The position numbers and the translations under genes are program-made. From Streptomyces sp. NBC_01465 (GTDB lineage: Bacteria; Actinomycetota; Actinomycetes; Streptomycetales; Streptomycetaceae), in the NCBI RefSeq assembly GCF_036227325.1, contig NZ_CP109467.1, forward strand, positions 8,122,001 through 8,186,000: DNA of 64,000 bases, in the 5' to 3' direction. Within the stretch, counting starts at the first letter, position 1, and each line of letters starts with the position of its first letter. Positions 1-9,900 of this stretch are shown piece after piece. The notes under the pieces were generated by a model that saw only the letters and a list, made by a program, of their open reading frames with translations, was not told where the DNA came from and made no database searches.

Positions 1-242
1 TGGGAGGAGAGCGGTCAGGGGCGCCGCAACAAGAGCCCCATGCCGCCCAGCATGGTGCCGGTCCACCTGGTGGTACCAACTGGGCATTCCTGACCCGAAG
101 TTGAACTGTCGCCCGGACAAGTTTCCTTTGCCGCAGGTCTTGCCACGGGCGTAGCGGCGTCCCTAGCGTGACCCCCTGTCCGCGTGACCATTCTGCGGAT
201 CGTACGAACCACCTGGCGGACCTTGATCGAATCGAGGGATCG
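1..242. other. Leading intergenic sequence
   Basis: No gene is supported here. Long minus-strand open frames that cross this stretch are antisense shadows of the downstream quinoprotein-like gene. The stretch presumably holds the promoter of that gene, but I cannot pick a convincing -35/-10 pair. Confidence 0.5.
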
Positions 243-2399
243 ATGGAACGGCGTACTTTCCTCCTGACAGCCGCAGCGACCGGCACCACCGCGGCCACCT
301 CCCTGGCCGGCCCCGCAGAGGCCTCCGGCAGGACTCCCGGCCTCGCGCTTCCCGTACCACCACAGTCGGCGGCCCTGGGCGTGAGCGCCCGTGACTGGCC
401 CAAAGCCGGCGGCAACTACGGCAACCAGAACCACTCCGCACTCTCCGCCGTCACACCCAAGAACATCGCCAAACTCGGCGGGGCCTGGCACCTCAACCTG
501 GAGGGCGGCTCCACCGCCCAGTACCAGCAGTGCACGATCGTCGTGCAGCACGGCGTGCTGTATGTGGAGACCACGCAGCAGAACGTCTTCGCCGTCGACG
601 GGCGCACCGGTGAGGTCATCTGGAAGACCAGCCTCGGCACCGAGACGACCAACATGCGGGGCGTGGCCGTCGCCGGTGGCCTGGTCTTCTCCATCTCGGG
701 CGCCAACATCGTCTACGCCCTCGACCAGAGAACCGGGGCCGTCGTCTGGCAGAAACCCCTGATCGTCGAGGACAACGGAGGCGATGACGGCTGCGACGAC
801 AACAGCGGCCAGTGCGGCGGCAACAGCGGGGGACTCGCAGGCGCGGTCGTGCACTTCGACGGGCTGATCTATATCGGCACCGAGGGTTCCACAGCGGGCG
901 CGCGCGGCCGCGGCTACGCCCTGGACGCCAAGTCCGGAGACGTCGCCTGGACCTTCTGGGGGCCACCGGGACCGGGCGAGTACGGGCACGACACCTGGGA
1001 GGGCGACTCCTGGAAAACCGGCGGCGCCGTCCCCTGGATCCATCCCGCCGTCGACCCCGAACTCGGCCTGGTCTACTGGACGTTCGGCAACCCCTACCCC
1101 CGTACCGACGGATCGTCCCGGGGCGGCGACAACCTCTTCGCCAACTCGATCGTTGCCATCGACGCCAAGACCGGCGCACGGCGCTGGCACTTCCAGTCCG
1201 TCCACCACGACATCTGGGACGCCGACAACGTCATGGCGCCGGTCCTCGCCGATCTCCTGATCGAAGGACGCAGACGCAAGGTCGTCGTCTACGGCTCCAA
1301 GACCTGCCACTTCTACATACTCGACCGGCGCACCGGCGAGGCGATCCACGGCATGGAAGAGCGTGACGTTCCCCAGCAGGCCGAGCAGAAAACCTCTCCC
1401 ACTCAGCCCTTCCCCGGCGGCGAGCCCTTCACCGACCCCTTCCCCCGGCTCGACAAACCCACCAGGCCGGTCCCCTTCTACCCGGCCGGCGGCCTGTACT
1501 CGGTCTTCTGGGACCGCGCCACCATCATCTTCCCGGGCGCAGGAGGCGGCGGCGACTGGGGCTTCCCGTCCTTCAGCCCGAAGACCGGCTACGTCTACAT
1601 CGGCTACGGACTGGTCAACTCCTCGTACTCCAACACCCATGGAGGCCGGGTCAACACCGCCCGCCCGCTCGGTGAACTCTTCGGCGGCGGCCTGGTTGCC
1701 ATGGATCCGCGCACCAACACCGTCGCCTGGCGCAAGGAGGGCGACTGGTCGCTGGCGCACGGCAACGGCATTCTCACCACGGCGGGCCGCGTTCTCTTCC
1801 AGGGCCGCCCCGACGGCGTACTCGAAGCGATGGACGACACCGACGGCAGCACCCTGTGGACCTGGCAGTGCGGGGCCGGAGTCAACACCATCCCGGTCTC
1901 CTACGAGATCGACGGCGAGCAGTACGTCGCCGTGCTCGCCGGCGGAAACGGACTGCCCTTTCCCGATATCCCCAAGGGCGACCATCTCTGGGCCTTCAAA
2001 CTCGGCGGCAAACTCCCGCCCGCCACCGCACCCACCCCGCCCTCGCGCCGCAACCAGATCCGCACCACCGCCGTCACGGGCGAGGCCGCGCACAACACCG
2101 TGACCCTGGGCCGGATCTGGGACACGAGGACAGGCGCACCGGGCACCGCCGAGAACACCGTCGCCCAGACGGCCATGGCACCCCAGAACCTGACGGTCCC
2201 GACCGGCACCACGGTCACCTTCGTCAACCCGGCCGACAACCAGCAGGCGCACGGCGCGGCGGCCTTCTTCGATGCCGAGTTCGACACCGGACTGCTGATG
2301 CCAGGCCAGTCGTACGCACACACCTTCACCAAGACCGGCGAGTACTTCTACAACGACCCGGTCTTCCCCCAGTCCACCGGCAAGATCGTCGTCCAGTGA
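243..2399 (+). CDS. Secreted PQQ-type beta-propeller protein with C-terminal cupredoxin-like domain
   Basis: Predicted 718 aa exported quinoprotein-like protein. I start at ATG 243 rather than the upstream in-frame GTG at 168, because this places a Tat-like signal (MERRTFLLTAAATG, twin Arg at 3-4, then an Ala-rich stretch) at the N-terminus. Residues of about 50-600 carry repeated propeller blades with TG-x-x-x-W motifs (RTGEVIWK, RTGAVVWQ, KSGDVAWT) and the HHDIWDAD motif typical of PQQ alcohol dehydrogenases. A Cys-rich loop (DDGCDDNSGQC) may form a disulfide. The last ~100 residues look like a cupredoxin fold (FVNPADNQQAH, then a YFYNDP segment), but the Cys and second His expected for type 1 copper are absent. 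Only 14 nt separate it from the secreted ThuA-like gene downstream, so the two are probably co-transcribed. The substrate is unknown; membership of the propeller family is secure, dehydrogenase activity is inference. Confidence 0.85.
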   Translation: MERRTFLLTAAATGTTAATSLAGPAEASGRTPGLALPVPPQSAALGVSARDWPKAGGNYGNQNHSALSAVTPKNIAKLGGAWHLNLEGGSTAQYQQCTIVVQHGVLYVETTQQNVFAVDGRTGEVIWKTSLGTETTNMRGVAVAGGLVFSISGANIVYALDQRTGAVVWQKPLIVEDNGGDDGCDDNSGQCGGNSGGLAGAVVHFDGLIYIGTEGSTAGARGRGYALDAKSGDVAWTFWGPPGPGEYGHDTWEGDSWKTGGAVPWIHPAVDPELGLVYWTFGNPYPRTDGSSRGGDNLFANSIVAIDAKTGARRWHFQSVHHDIWDADNVMAPVLADLLIEGRRRKVVVYGSKTCHFYILDRRTGEAIHGMEERDVPQQAEQKTSPTQPFPGGEPFTDPFPRLDKPTRPVPFYPAGGLYSVFWDRATIIFPGAGGGGDWGFPSFSPKTGYVYIGYGLVNSSYSNTHGGRVNTARPLGELFGGGLVAMDPRTNTVAWRKEGDWSLAHGNGILTTAGRVLFQGRPDGVLEAMDDTDGSTLWTWQCGAGVNTIPVSYEIDGEQYVAVLAGGNGLPFPDIPKGDHLWAFKLGGKLPPATAPTPPSRRNQIRTTAVTGEAAHNTVTLGRIWDTRTGAPGTAENTVAQTAMAPQNLTVPTGTTVTFVNPADNQQAHGAAAFFDAEFDTGLLMPGQSYAHTFTKTGEYFYNDPVFPQSTGKIVVQ

Positions 2400-2413
2400 A
2401 GGGACCGACCGTC

Positions 2414-3400
2414 ATGACGCCAAGACCCCGAACCCGCGCCCCGCTCGCCCTGGCGATGACCATCGCGCTCATCGCCCTGGCCGCCTTCTTCGGCGGCCAG
2501 TTCCAGGCCTCCGCCCACGCCGGACCGCAGTCCACCGGTGCCAGGCAGCTCGGCGCCCCCGACTACGGCGTCTGCCGCGGCACCAGCCCGTCCTGCTACC
2601 ACGACTGGGGCAACTTCACCCCGTCCGCCACCGGCTACAAGGTGCTCCTCTACACCCGCACCGCCGGCCCCCGTCACGCCGACCTCGGTCCCGCACTCGC
2701 AGGCGGCCTCGACCCTGCACTGACCGCTGCCAACGTGGTACAGAACGCCCTCATCGCGATGGGCAAGGCGAACGGCTTCACTGTCGACTGGACCGAGGAC
2801 ATCGCCCAACTGTCGTCCCCCGCCCAGCTGTTCAAGTACAACGCGGTCATCTTCTTCTCCACCAGCCGCGACGCGCTCGACGATGCCGCCCAGACCTCAC
2901 TGCGCCAGTACATCCGAGGCGGAGGAGGCTTCGTCGGCATCCACAACGCATTCGGCACGGAGTACAACTGGCCCTGGTACGAGGGCCTCCTCGGCGGCGC
3001 CAACTTCTACGACCACGGCCCCGAACAGCCCGGCACCGTCGTCACCACCAACCGTGAGGACACCTCCACCGCGAACCTCCCGGCCCGCTGGGCCTTCACC
3101 GACGAGTGGTACAACCTGGTCCCCGCACCCACCGAGGTACGCCTCCTCGCCACGGTCGACGAATCGACGCTCGCCAAGGGGGTCACCGGCAACTACGGCC
3201 ACCCCGGCCACGGCAAGGTGCACCCGGTCGCCTGGTGCCAGTACTACGACGGCGGCCGCGCCTGGCTCACCACACTCGGCCACGACGCCAAGGACTTCTC
3301 CACCGACGGTTCATACGCCGGCGCCGAACAGTTCCAGAAACTGATCCTCGGCGGTATCGAATCCGCCATGGGCAAGAGGCCGTTCTGCCGGGCGGGCTGA
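2414..3400 (+). CDS. Secreted ThuA-like domain protein
   Basis: Predicted 328 aa. The ATG at 2414 gives an N-terminal signal (basic MTPRPRTR, hydrophobic LALAMTIALIALAAFFGG, cleavage near ASAHA). From about residue 75 the protein matches the ThuA-like (trehalose-utilisation, class I glutamine-amidotransferase-like) fold: a YKVLLYTRTAGPRHADL opening strand, GGGFVGIHNAFGTEY in the middle, and an HPVAWCQYYDGGRAWLTTLGHD ending that is typical of the family. A short Cys pair (VCRGTSPSC) lies just after the signal. Secreted ThuA domains often occur with propeller or cytochrome domains in sugar-oxidising proteins; here it follows a quinoprotein-like gene by 14 nt, suggesting a shared extracellular task. 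No enzymatic activity can be assigned. Confidence 0.85.
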   Translation: MTPRPRTRAPLALAMTIALIALAAFFGGQFQASAHAGPQSTGARQLGAPDYGVCRGTSPSCYHDWGNFTPSATGYKVLLYTRTAGPRHADLGPALAGGLDPALTAANVVQNALIAMGKANGFTVDWTEDIAQLSSPAQLFKYNAVIFFSTSRDALDDAAQTSLRQYIRGGGGFVGIHNAFGTEYNWPWYEGLLGGANFYDHGPEQPGTVVTTNREDTSTANLPARWAFTDEWYNLVPAPTEVRLLATVDESTLAKGVTGNYGHPGHGKVHPVAWCQYYDGGRAWLTTLGHDAKDFSTDGSYAGAEQFQKLILGGIESAMGKRPFCRAG

Positions 3401-3500
3401 GAGGACGACAGGCACGCCCATGCCCGCGACGACTGGTCATCGGTCAGGTCCTCGAGCTCGTGGGCACGGGTGGTCCGGCTGTGAGGGCTGTGACCGCCGG

Positions 3501-4040
3501 TCAGGTCGCCGCGCCGACGTGGGCGAGGGCCTGGCGCAGGAGGGCTCCCCGGCCGCCCTGCATCTCGTCGAGGACCGATGCGGAGGCGGCTTCCCCAGGG
3601 GTGAACCACACCAGGTCGAGGGCGTCCTGCCGGGGGCGGCAGTCGCCGCTCACCGGGACCACGTAGACCAGGGACACCGCGTGCTGGCGCGGGTCGTGGA
3701 ACGGTGTCACTCCGGGCGTCGGAAAGTACTCGGCGACCGTGAACGGCTGGGTCGAGACCGGGATGCGGGGGAGCGCCACCGGGCCGAGGTCCTTTTCCAG
3801 GTGGCGCAGGAGCGCGGCGCGCAGCTGCTCGTGATGCATGACCCGGCCGGAGACGAAGCTGCGGCTCACCGTGCCTTCGGGGTCGATGCGCAGCAGCAGC
3901 CCGACGTGGGTCACCTCGCCGTGCTCGTCGACGCGTACGGGGATGGCCTCCACGTACAGGATCGGCATACGTTCACGGGTCGTCTCCAGCTCGTCGTCGG
4001 ACAGCCAGCCGGTCGCACTCTCGATCGCAATGTCAGACAT
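3501..4040 (-). CDS. DUF4916 family (NUDIX-like) protein
   Basis: Predicted 179 aa cytoplasmic protein without signal or membrane segments. The sequence (MSDIAIESATGWLSDDELE, ILYVEAIPVRVDEHGEVTHV, then GRVMHHEQLRAALLRHLEKD and LVWFTPGEAAS) fits the actinobacterial DUF4916 family, which has a NUDIX-like fold but no clear NUDIX box. The gene is convergent with the ThuA-like gene and has about 100 nt of non-coding DNA after its stop. The role is unknown; the family assignment comes from recognition of the conserved blocks. Confidence 0.75.
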   Translation of the reverse strand: MSDIAIESATGWLSDDELETTRERMPILYVEAIPVRVDEHGEVTHVGLLLRIDPEGTVSRSFVSGRVMHHEQLRAALLRHLEKDLGPVALPRIPVSTQPFTVAEYFPTPGVTPFHDPRQHAVSLVYVVPVSGDCRPRQDALDLVWFTPGEAASASVLDEMQGGRGALLRQALAHVGAAT

Positions 4041-4254
4041 GCGGTGATCATATGAGTCCGGTCCGCTCCGGGGCCGCCTTTCCGCACCTCGTCCGCCCCA
4101 GCGTCGCCCGCTTCACCGACGACCTCCGTGACCGCACGGCCACCGACCTGGGAGACCCCGGTCCGCCGGTCCGGCCGTGGGCCGGGAACGAGGGGCCTTC
4201 TCGCGCGACCGGCCCACGTCTGTATCGATTCGAAGCTCGATCATGGGACAGCCC

Positions 4255-4488
4255 TCAACCAAGGATCACGATTCCGGCCAGGGCTGCAACTATCCCTGGC
4301 ACCGCCCAACGCCAGTCGGTGGATCCCGGGCTGAGTCCGCCCTGCCAGCGTTGGTGCACTCCGTTCCAACGGGTCCAACGCGATCTAGCTATCAGGACGA
4401 GCCCACAGAGGAGCATGGCGCAACCCAGGCCCAGTCTCACGCGAGGTTCCTCACAGTCGTCGGACAGGCCGAACGGACAGTGCGGCAA
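4255..4488 (-). CDS. Possible small membrane protein, unknown function
   Basis: A 77-codon frame starting at TTG, or 61 codons from GTG at 4440, which has a GAGG-type site just upstream. It reads GLGCAMLLCGLVLIARSRW, a loop, then WAVPGIVAALAGIVILG at the very end: two hydrophobic helices separated by a basic/Trp-rich loop. That layout resembles small two-helix Streptomyces membrane proteins and is unlike the shadow frames nearby. I recognise no family. It could be chance; confidence is low. Confidence 0.38.
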   Translation of the reverse strand: MPHCPFGLSDDCEEPRVRLGLGCAMLLCGLVLIARSRWTRWNGVHQRWQGGLSPGSTDWRWAVPGIVAALAGIVILG

Positions 4489-4844
4489 CAGACCTTGCCC
4501 CCGCCTCCAAGATCGTCACGGGACAGCCATTAGGTGATGTTCGCGCCGTCTGCATCAGAGGCCTCCTTGGTGGGGGCGGAGGGTGAGGTCGCCCCGGTGA
4601 ACCGCAGAGCGGCTCTGTCGGGGCAGAGAGCAGTCCGATAAGTTTTCGGAGATTTCCCGGATTCTCCGATGCCACAAGGTAGGAATGCGGAGCCCTTCGG
4701 TCAAGGCCTGTTACCGATCTGTCCGCAAACAGTCCTTCCTCTTGGGCTTGTTGGGCTGCCGTGTCGCCTGGAAAAGGCACGTCCCGGGCCCTGTGGTATC
4801 CGTTGGTGATGGTGCCGCGAGCTCGTCGGCCGGCCCGCTGGGGT

Positions 4845-4860
4845 TCCGAAAATTTTCGGA
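4845..4860. promoter_or_regulatory. 16-bp perfect palindrome, probable xylanase operator
   Basis: The perfect palindrome TCCGAAAATTTTCGGA lies about 230 nt before the xylanase start. CGAAA/TTTCG inverted repeats are known operators of Streptomyces xylan-utilisation genes bound by LacI-type repressors, so I infer the same role. A related imperfect copy (TCCGATAAGTTTTCGGA) sits near 4634-4650 and GAAACTATTTC lies at 4870-4880. Confidence 0.55.
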
Positions 4861-4863
4861 TGA

Positions 4864-6522
<1,659 letters not shown>

Positions 6523-6670
6523 GGGGACTCGCCGCAGCGACTCCTGTCACCTGGAGTACGTCCACCGGAGGCGGGACACGAACTCCGGCGCAGATGATCG
6601 TGCCTGCCGCCGTGCCGGCGGATGCCCGAAATGCGGCGTTCGAGACTCTGAACTAGGAGCGACCGCAGCG

Positions 6671-6711
6671 CTGGGGGCAAGAGGTCGCAGGTTCACATCC
6701 TGTCGTCCCGA
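6671..6711 (+). pseudogene. 3' half of tRNA-Pro (GGG), probable attachment-site remnant
   Basis: Reads as a tRNA from the anticodon loop to the discriminator base. CTGGGGG contains a GGG anticodon. A perfect T-arm follows: stem GCAGG 6687-6691, loop TTCACAT 6692-6698, stem CCTGT 6699-6703 with one G-U pair. The acceptor strand CGTCCCG is at 6704-6710 and the discriminator A at 6711. The same layout and near-identical bases end bacterial tRNA-Pro(GGG). The 5' half, which should begin with CGGGACG, is absent upstream. Integrases of actinobacterial elements commonly recombine in exactly this 3' half, so this is best read as an att scar. It cannot encode a working tRNA. Confidence 0.75.
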
Positions 6712-6738
6712 CAGTTCGTTCAATCGAACGTCGCAGGT

Positions 6739-6764
6739 GAAGGGTCGTTCTCGAACGGCCCTTC
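6739..6764 (+). terminator. Hairpin terminator behind the tRNA-Pro remnant
   Basis: Arms GAAGGGTCGTTC (6739-6750) and GAACGGCCCTTC (6753-6764) pair with a single G-U, followed by TTCT. It sits where a tRNA terminator is expected, about 28 nt after the discriminator base, suggesting it was copied together with the tRNA 3' end. It could also stop minus-strand transcripts from the WD40 gene. Confidence 0.6.
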
Positions 6765-6914
6765 TTCTGCTCCCATCCCGGCTCCCACCCGCACGGGCAT
6801 GCGCGAAAAGAATCTGAACCGTCCCGACTTGCGGCGACGTGCGCGTGTTTGAAGGGCGGTTCGCTATTCGGTGATGGCTCGTCAGACGGGCCGGTGCGCC
6901 GTAGGGACTTTCGA

Positions 6915-9900
6915 TCAGCCGGGCCTCTTCCGTCCTGTAACAGCCGTCCCCACGTCGATCACCAGTACTCCTTGCTCGCTGCCCACCGCCAAAGCGCCCG
7001 GGTTCGGTATCCAGCACAGGGACCTCACTTGCATGGATACGGGTATCCACATCACGCATTCCTTCTCGTGGAGATCCCAGATCCGTACGACGGCGCGATT
7101 GCCGTACGTTGCGAGGAGCGTGGTGCCGTCGGCTCGAGGTACGGCACACATCTCTGTCACCCGTTCACGATGACCCTCCAGCGTGTGCCGGAGTTCCCCG
7201 GTGACCGGATCCCAGATCTGAATGGTGCGGTGGTCGCTGTTTGTTGCGAGGAGCGTGGTGCCGTCGGCCTGCGGCAACGCGCAAAGTGTCCCCACATAAT
7301 CGAAACGTCCCTCCAGGGTGTGGCGGAACTTCCCGGCGACCGGTTCCGATACCTCGATCGATCCCCCGTCCCTACGGGTGGCGAGAAGTGTGCTTCCGCA
7401 CGCCTGCGGCACCGAACACGCCGTATTCCCCCAGCGAGCCTGCTTGAGGTTGCGGGTTCTCCCTGTGCCGGGATTCCAGACCCAGTGGTTGTCGCGTTCG
7501 TCGCTGATGGCGAGGAGTGTGGTGCCGTCGGCCTGCGGCAGCACAAGCACCACCCTCACTGGGCAGGTGCTCTTTCTGAGGGTGTGGCGGGGCTTCCCGG
7601 TGAGCGGGTCCCAGACCCGAACCGTTCCGTCGCGGGCCCCGGTTGCGAGGAACGTGCTGCCGTCAGTCTGTGGCAGTTCACAGAGCGCTCCCAAGTACTT
7701 GAAGTCGACCTCCAGGGTGCGGTGGATCTCCCCCGTGACCGCATCCGAGATCCGGACTTTGTCGGATCCGCCGATGGCGAGGAGTGAGGTGCCGTCGGCC
7801 TGCGGCAGCGCACACACCACCACCGCCGAACTGTCCTGGCCTTCCACCGGGCGGTGAATTCTCCTGGTGACGGTGTCCCAGAACCGAACGGTGTGATCGT
7901 CGCCGCCGGTGGCGAGGAGCGTGCTGCCGTCGGTCTGCGGCACCCCGCACATCGACCACACCGAGCCGATATGCCCCTCCAGCGTGTGGCGGAGCTCCCC
8001 GGTGACCGGATCCCAGATCTGGACGATCCCCTCGCCCTCACGGTCGATTATGTCCTCGTCCCTGCCGATGCCGGTGGCGAGAAACGTGCTGCCGTCGGCC
8101 TGCGGCACTACGCACACCACGATCTCCGCATGGGTGCCGCCCGGCAGTGTGTGGCGTAGTTCCCCGGAGGAGGGGTCCCAGATCCGAACGGTGCTCGTAT
8201 TGGTGGCTCGGACATCGTTCACGACGACGGCCAGGAGCGTGCTGCCGTCGGCCTGCGGCAGTACGCACAACGCCTCTGCCCAGCCGGTCCCCTCCAGCGT
8301 GCGGCGGAGTTTCCCGGTGACGGGATCCCAGATCCGCACGATCCCCTCGCGCCCACTGACGGCCAGGAGTGTGCTGCCGTTGGTCTGCGGCAGTACGCAC
8401 AACGCCTCTGCCCAGCCGGTCCCCTCCAGCGTGCGGCGGAGTTTCCCGGTGACGGGATCCCAGATCTCTACGAACCCCTCGGGCCCACCGACGGCCAGGA
8501 GCGTTCCGCCATTGGCCTGCGGCACCCCGTACATCGAGCCCCACTCGTTGCTGTCTCCTTCCAAGGTGTGGTGCTCCCCGGTAGCCGGATCCCAGATCCG
8601 AACCGAACTGGTCATGGTGGTGTCGGAGATGCCCGCAAGGACCGCTACGAGCGTGCTGCCGTCGGCTTGCGGCAATGCACAGACCGAGCGCGCCCAGCCC
8701 GTCCCCTCTGCGAGAGTCCGACGGAGTTCCCCCGTGCCCGGGTCCCAGATCCTGACGACCCCCTCGCCCTCGTCCTCGAAACTGCCCTCAAGCCCTCCCT
8801 GGCCGGTGGCAAGGAGGGAACTACCGTCGGCTTGCGGCAGCACACAGACCGACGCCACGAAATCGATGTGCCCGTCGATGGTGTGGTGGAGCGCCCCGGT
8901 GGCGGGGTCCCAGATCCGAACGGTGCCGTCGCCTTCACCCCCGCCCGTGACCATGGAACTCGCCGTGGCCAGGAGCGTGCTGCCGTCGGCTTGCGGCAGT
9001 GCGGAGATCGAATTCACCGAGCCGGTGTGGCCGTCCAGGACGGCAACCTCCGTACGCGGCTCGCCGCGATACCACAGGGCCCGCCACGGAGGTGCCGGTG
9101 AGGTGTCCGACTGGTACAACGTCCCCGTCCCGTACGTCACTTCACTGAGGCTGATCAGGGCTGCGCGTGTGCCCGGGCTCTCGTCGATGGCCAGAGGCGT
9201 GCGGCGCAGCAGGAGGGCGCGTTCGCGGGCTTCGGGGCTGGAGGCAGCCGTCAGTGCAGCGGGCAGCAAGGCGCGCAGGTCGGCGTACAGGGGGTAGTGG
9301 TCCTCGGCGAGAAGCAGATCCATGGCATTGCCGTGGACGGCGTGGGTCGGCAAGTTGCGCAGCAGGTAGCCCGGTGCGCTCCGCCATGTGTCGGCTGCCC
9401 TGCCCCGCGCAATCAAGTCGCGTGCGAGACGCGCTTGGTCGTCCGTTACGTCGCTGACGCGGCGCAGGGCGTCGTTGAGTGCCTGGTGGAAGAGCCGGTA
9501 GCACGCCTGACCATGGTCGTCGCTGGTCTGGACGAGGAAGTTGGCGGCGTCCGTACGGGCGAAGTCCCGGATGCGTGCGGGCGGAAGGGCCACGTCGCCC
9601 AGCGCCTGGATGAAGGCTGACCACAAGTCGGCCGAAATGCCGGGGGATTCGGCGTAGGCCAGTGCGGTGAGGAGGGTTCTGGCAGGAACGCCGTCCTGGG
9701 CGGGTATCCGCTCCAGGTAGGCGTCGAGAGCGGAATCCACGGAGCGGACGGTATCGCCGGGTGCGCCGAACGGACGGCCCGCAGCGTCCACTCCGGACAT
9801 ACTCTCGCGTCCGCCGGGGAACACGGGGGCGAAAGCGCCTACCGGTTCGGTGTCGTACAGGCCGTGGGCTCGGGCTATCAGTCCAGCGACCAGAAAGTTC

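Larger units (their letters stand above)
6523..6914. other. Intergenic region holding the tRNA-Pro scar
   Basis: Between the xylanase stop and the stop of the WD40 protein. It carries the orphan 3' half of a tRNA-Pro and a terminator hairpin (both listed). The rest shows no supported gene; frames crossing it are shadows or antisense to the tRNA piece. Confidence 0.5.

Noticed and set aside
15..2321. Minus-strand open frame of 768 codons opposite the quinoprotein-like gene
   Set aside because: Gly/Val/Arg-rich low-complexity reading with no domain; a shadow of the plus-strand gene that shows the family motifs.
4052..4537. 161-codon plus-strand frame before the xylanase
   Set aside because: No start signal, no recognisable protein and mixed composition; treated as non-coding.
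6729..6738. A second GTCGCAGGT near the tRNA remnant as a possible direct att repeat
   Set aside because: Only about 9 nt match, too short to be a core repeat.
6547..7149. 200-codon minus frame across the tRNA remnant
   Set aside because: Part of it is the antisense reading of the tRNA 3' half and the rest is a shadow of the WD40 gene's end.
7241..9041. Regular ~130-nt repeats that could suggest a CRISPR array or satellite
   Set aside because: They are WD40 blades in a continuous reading frame, with diverged units and no short identical repeat plus spacer pattern.
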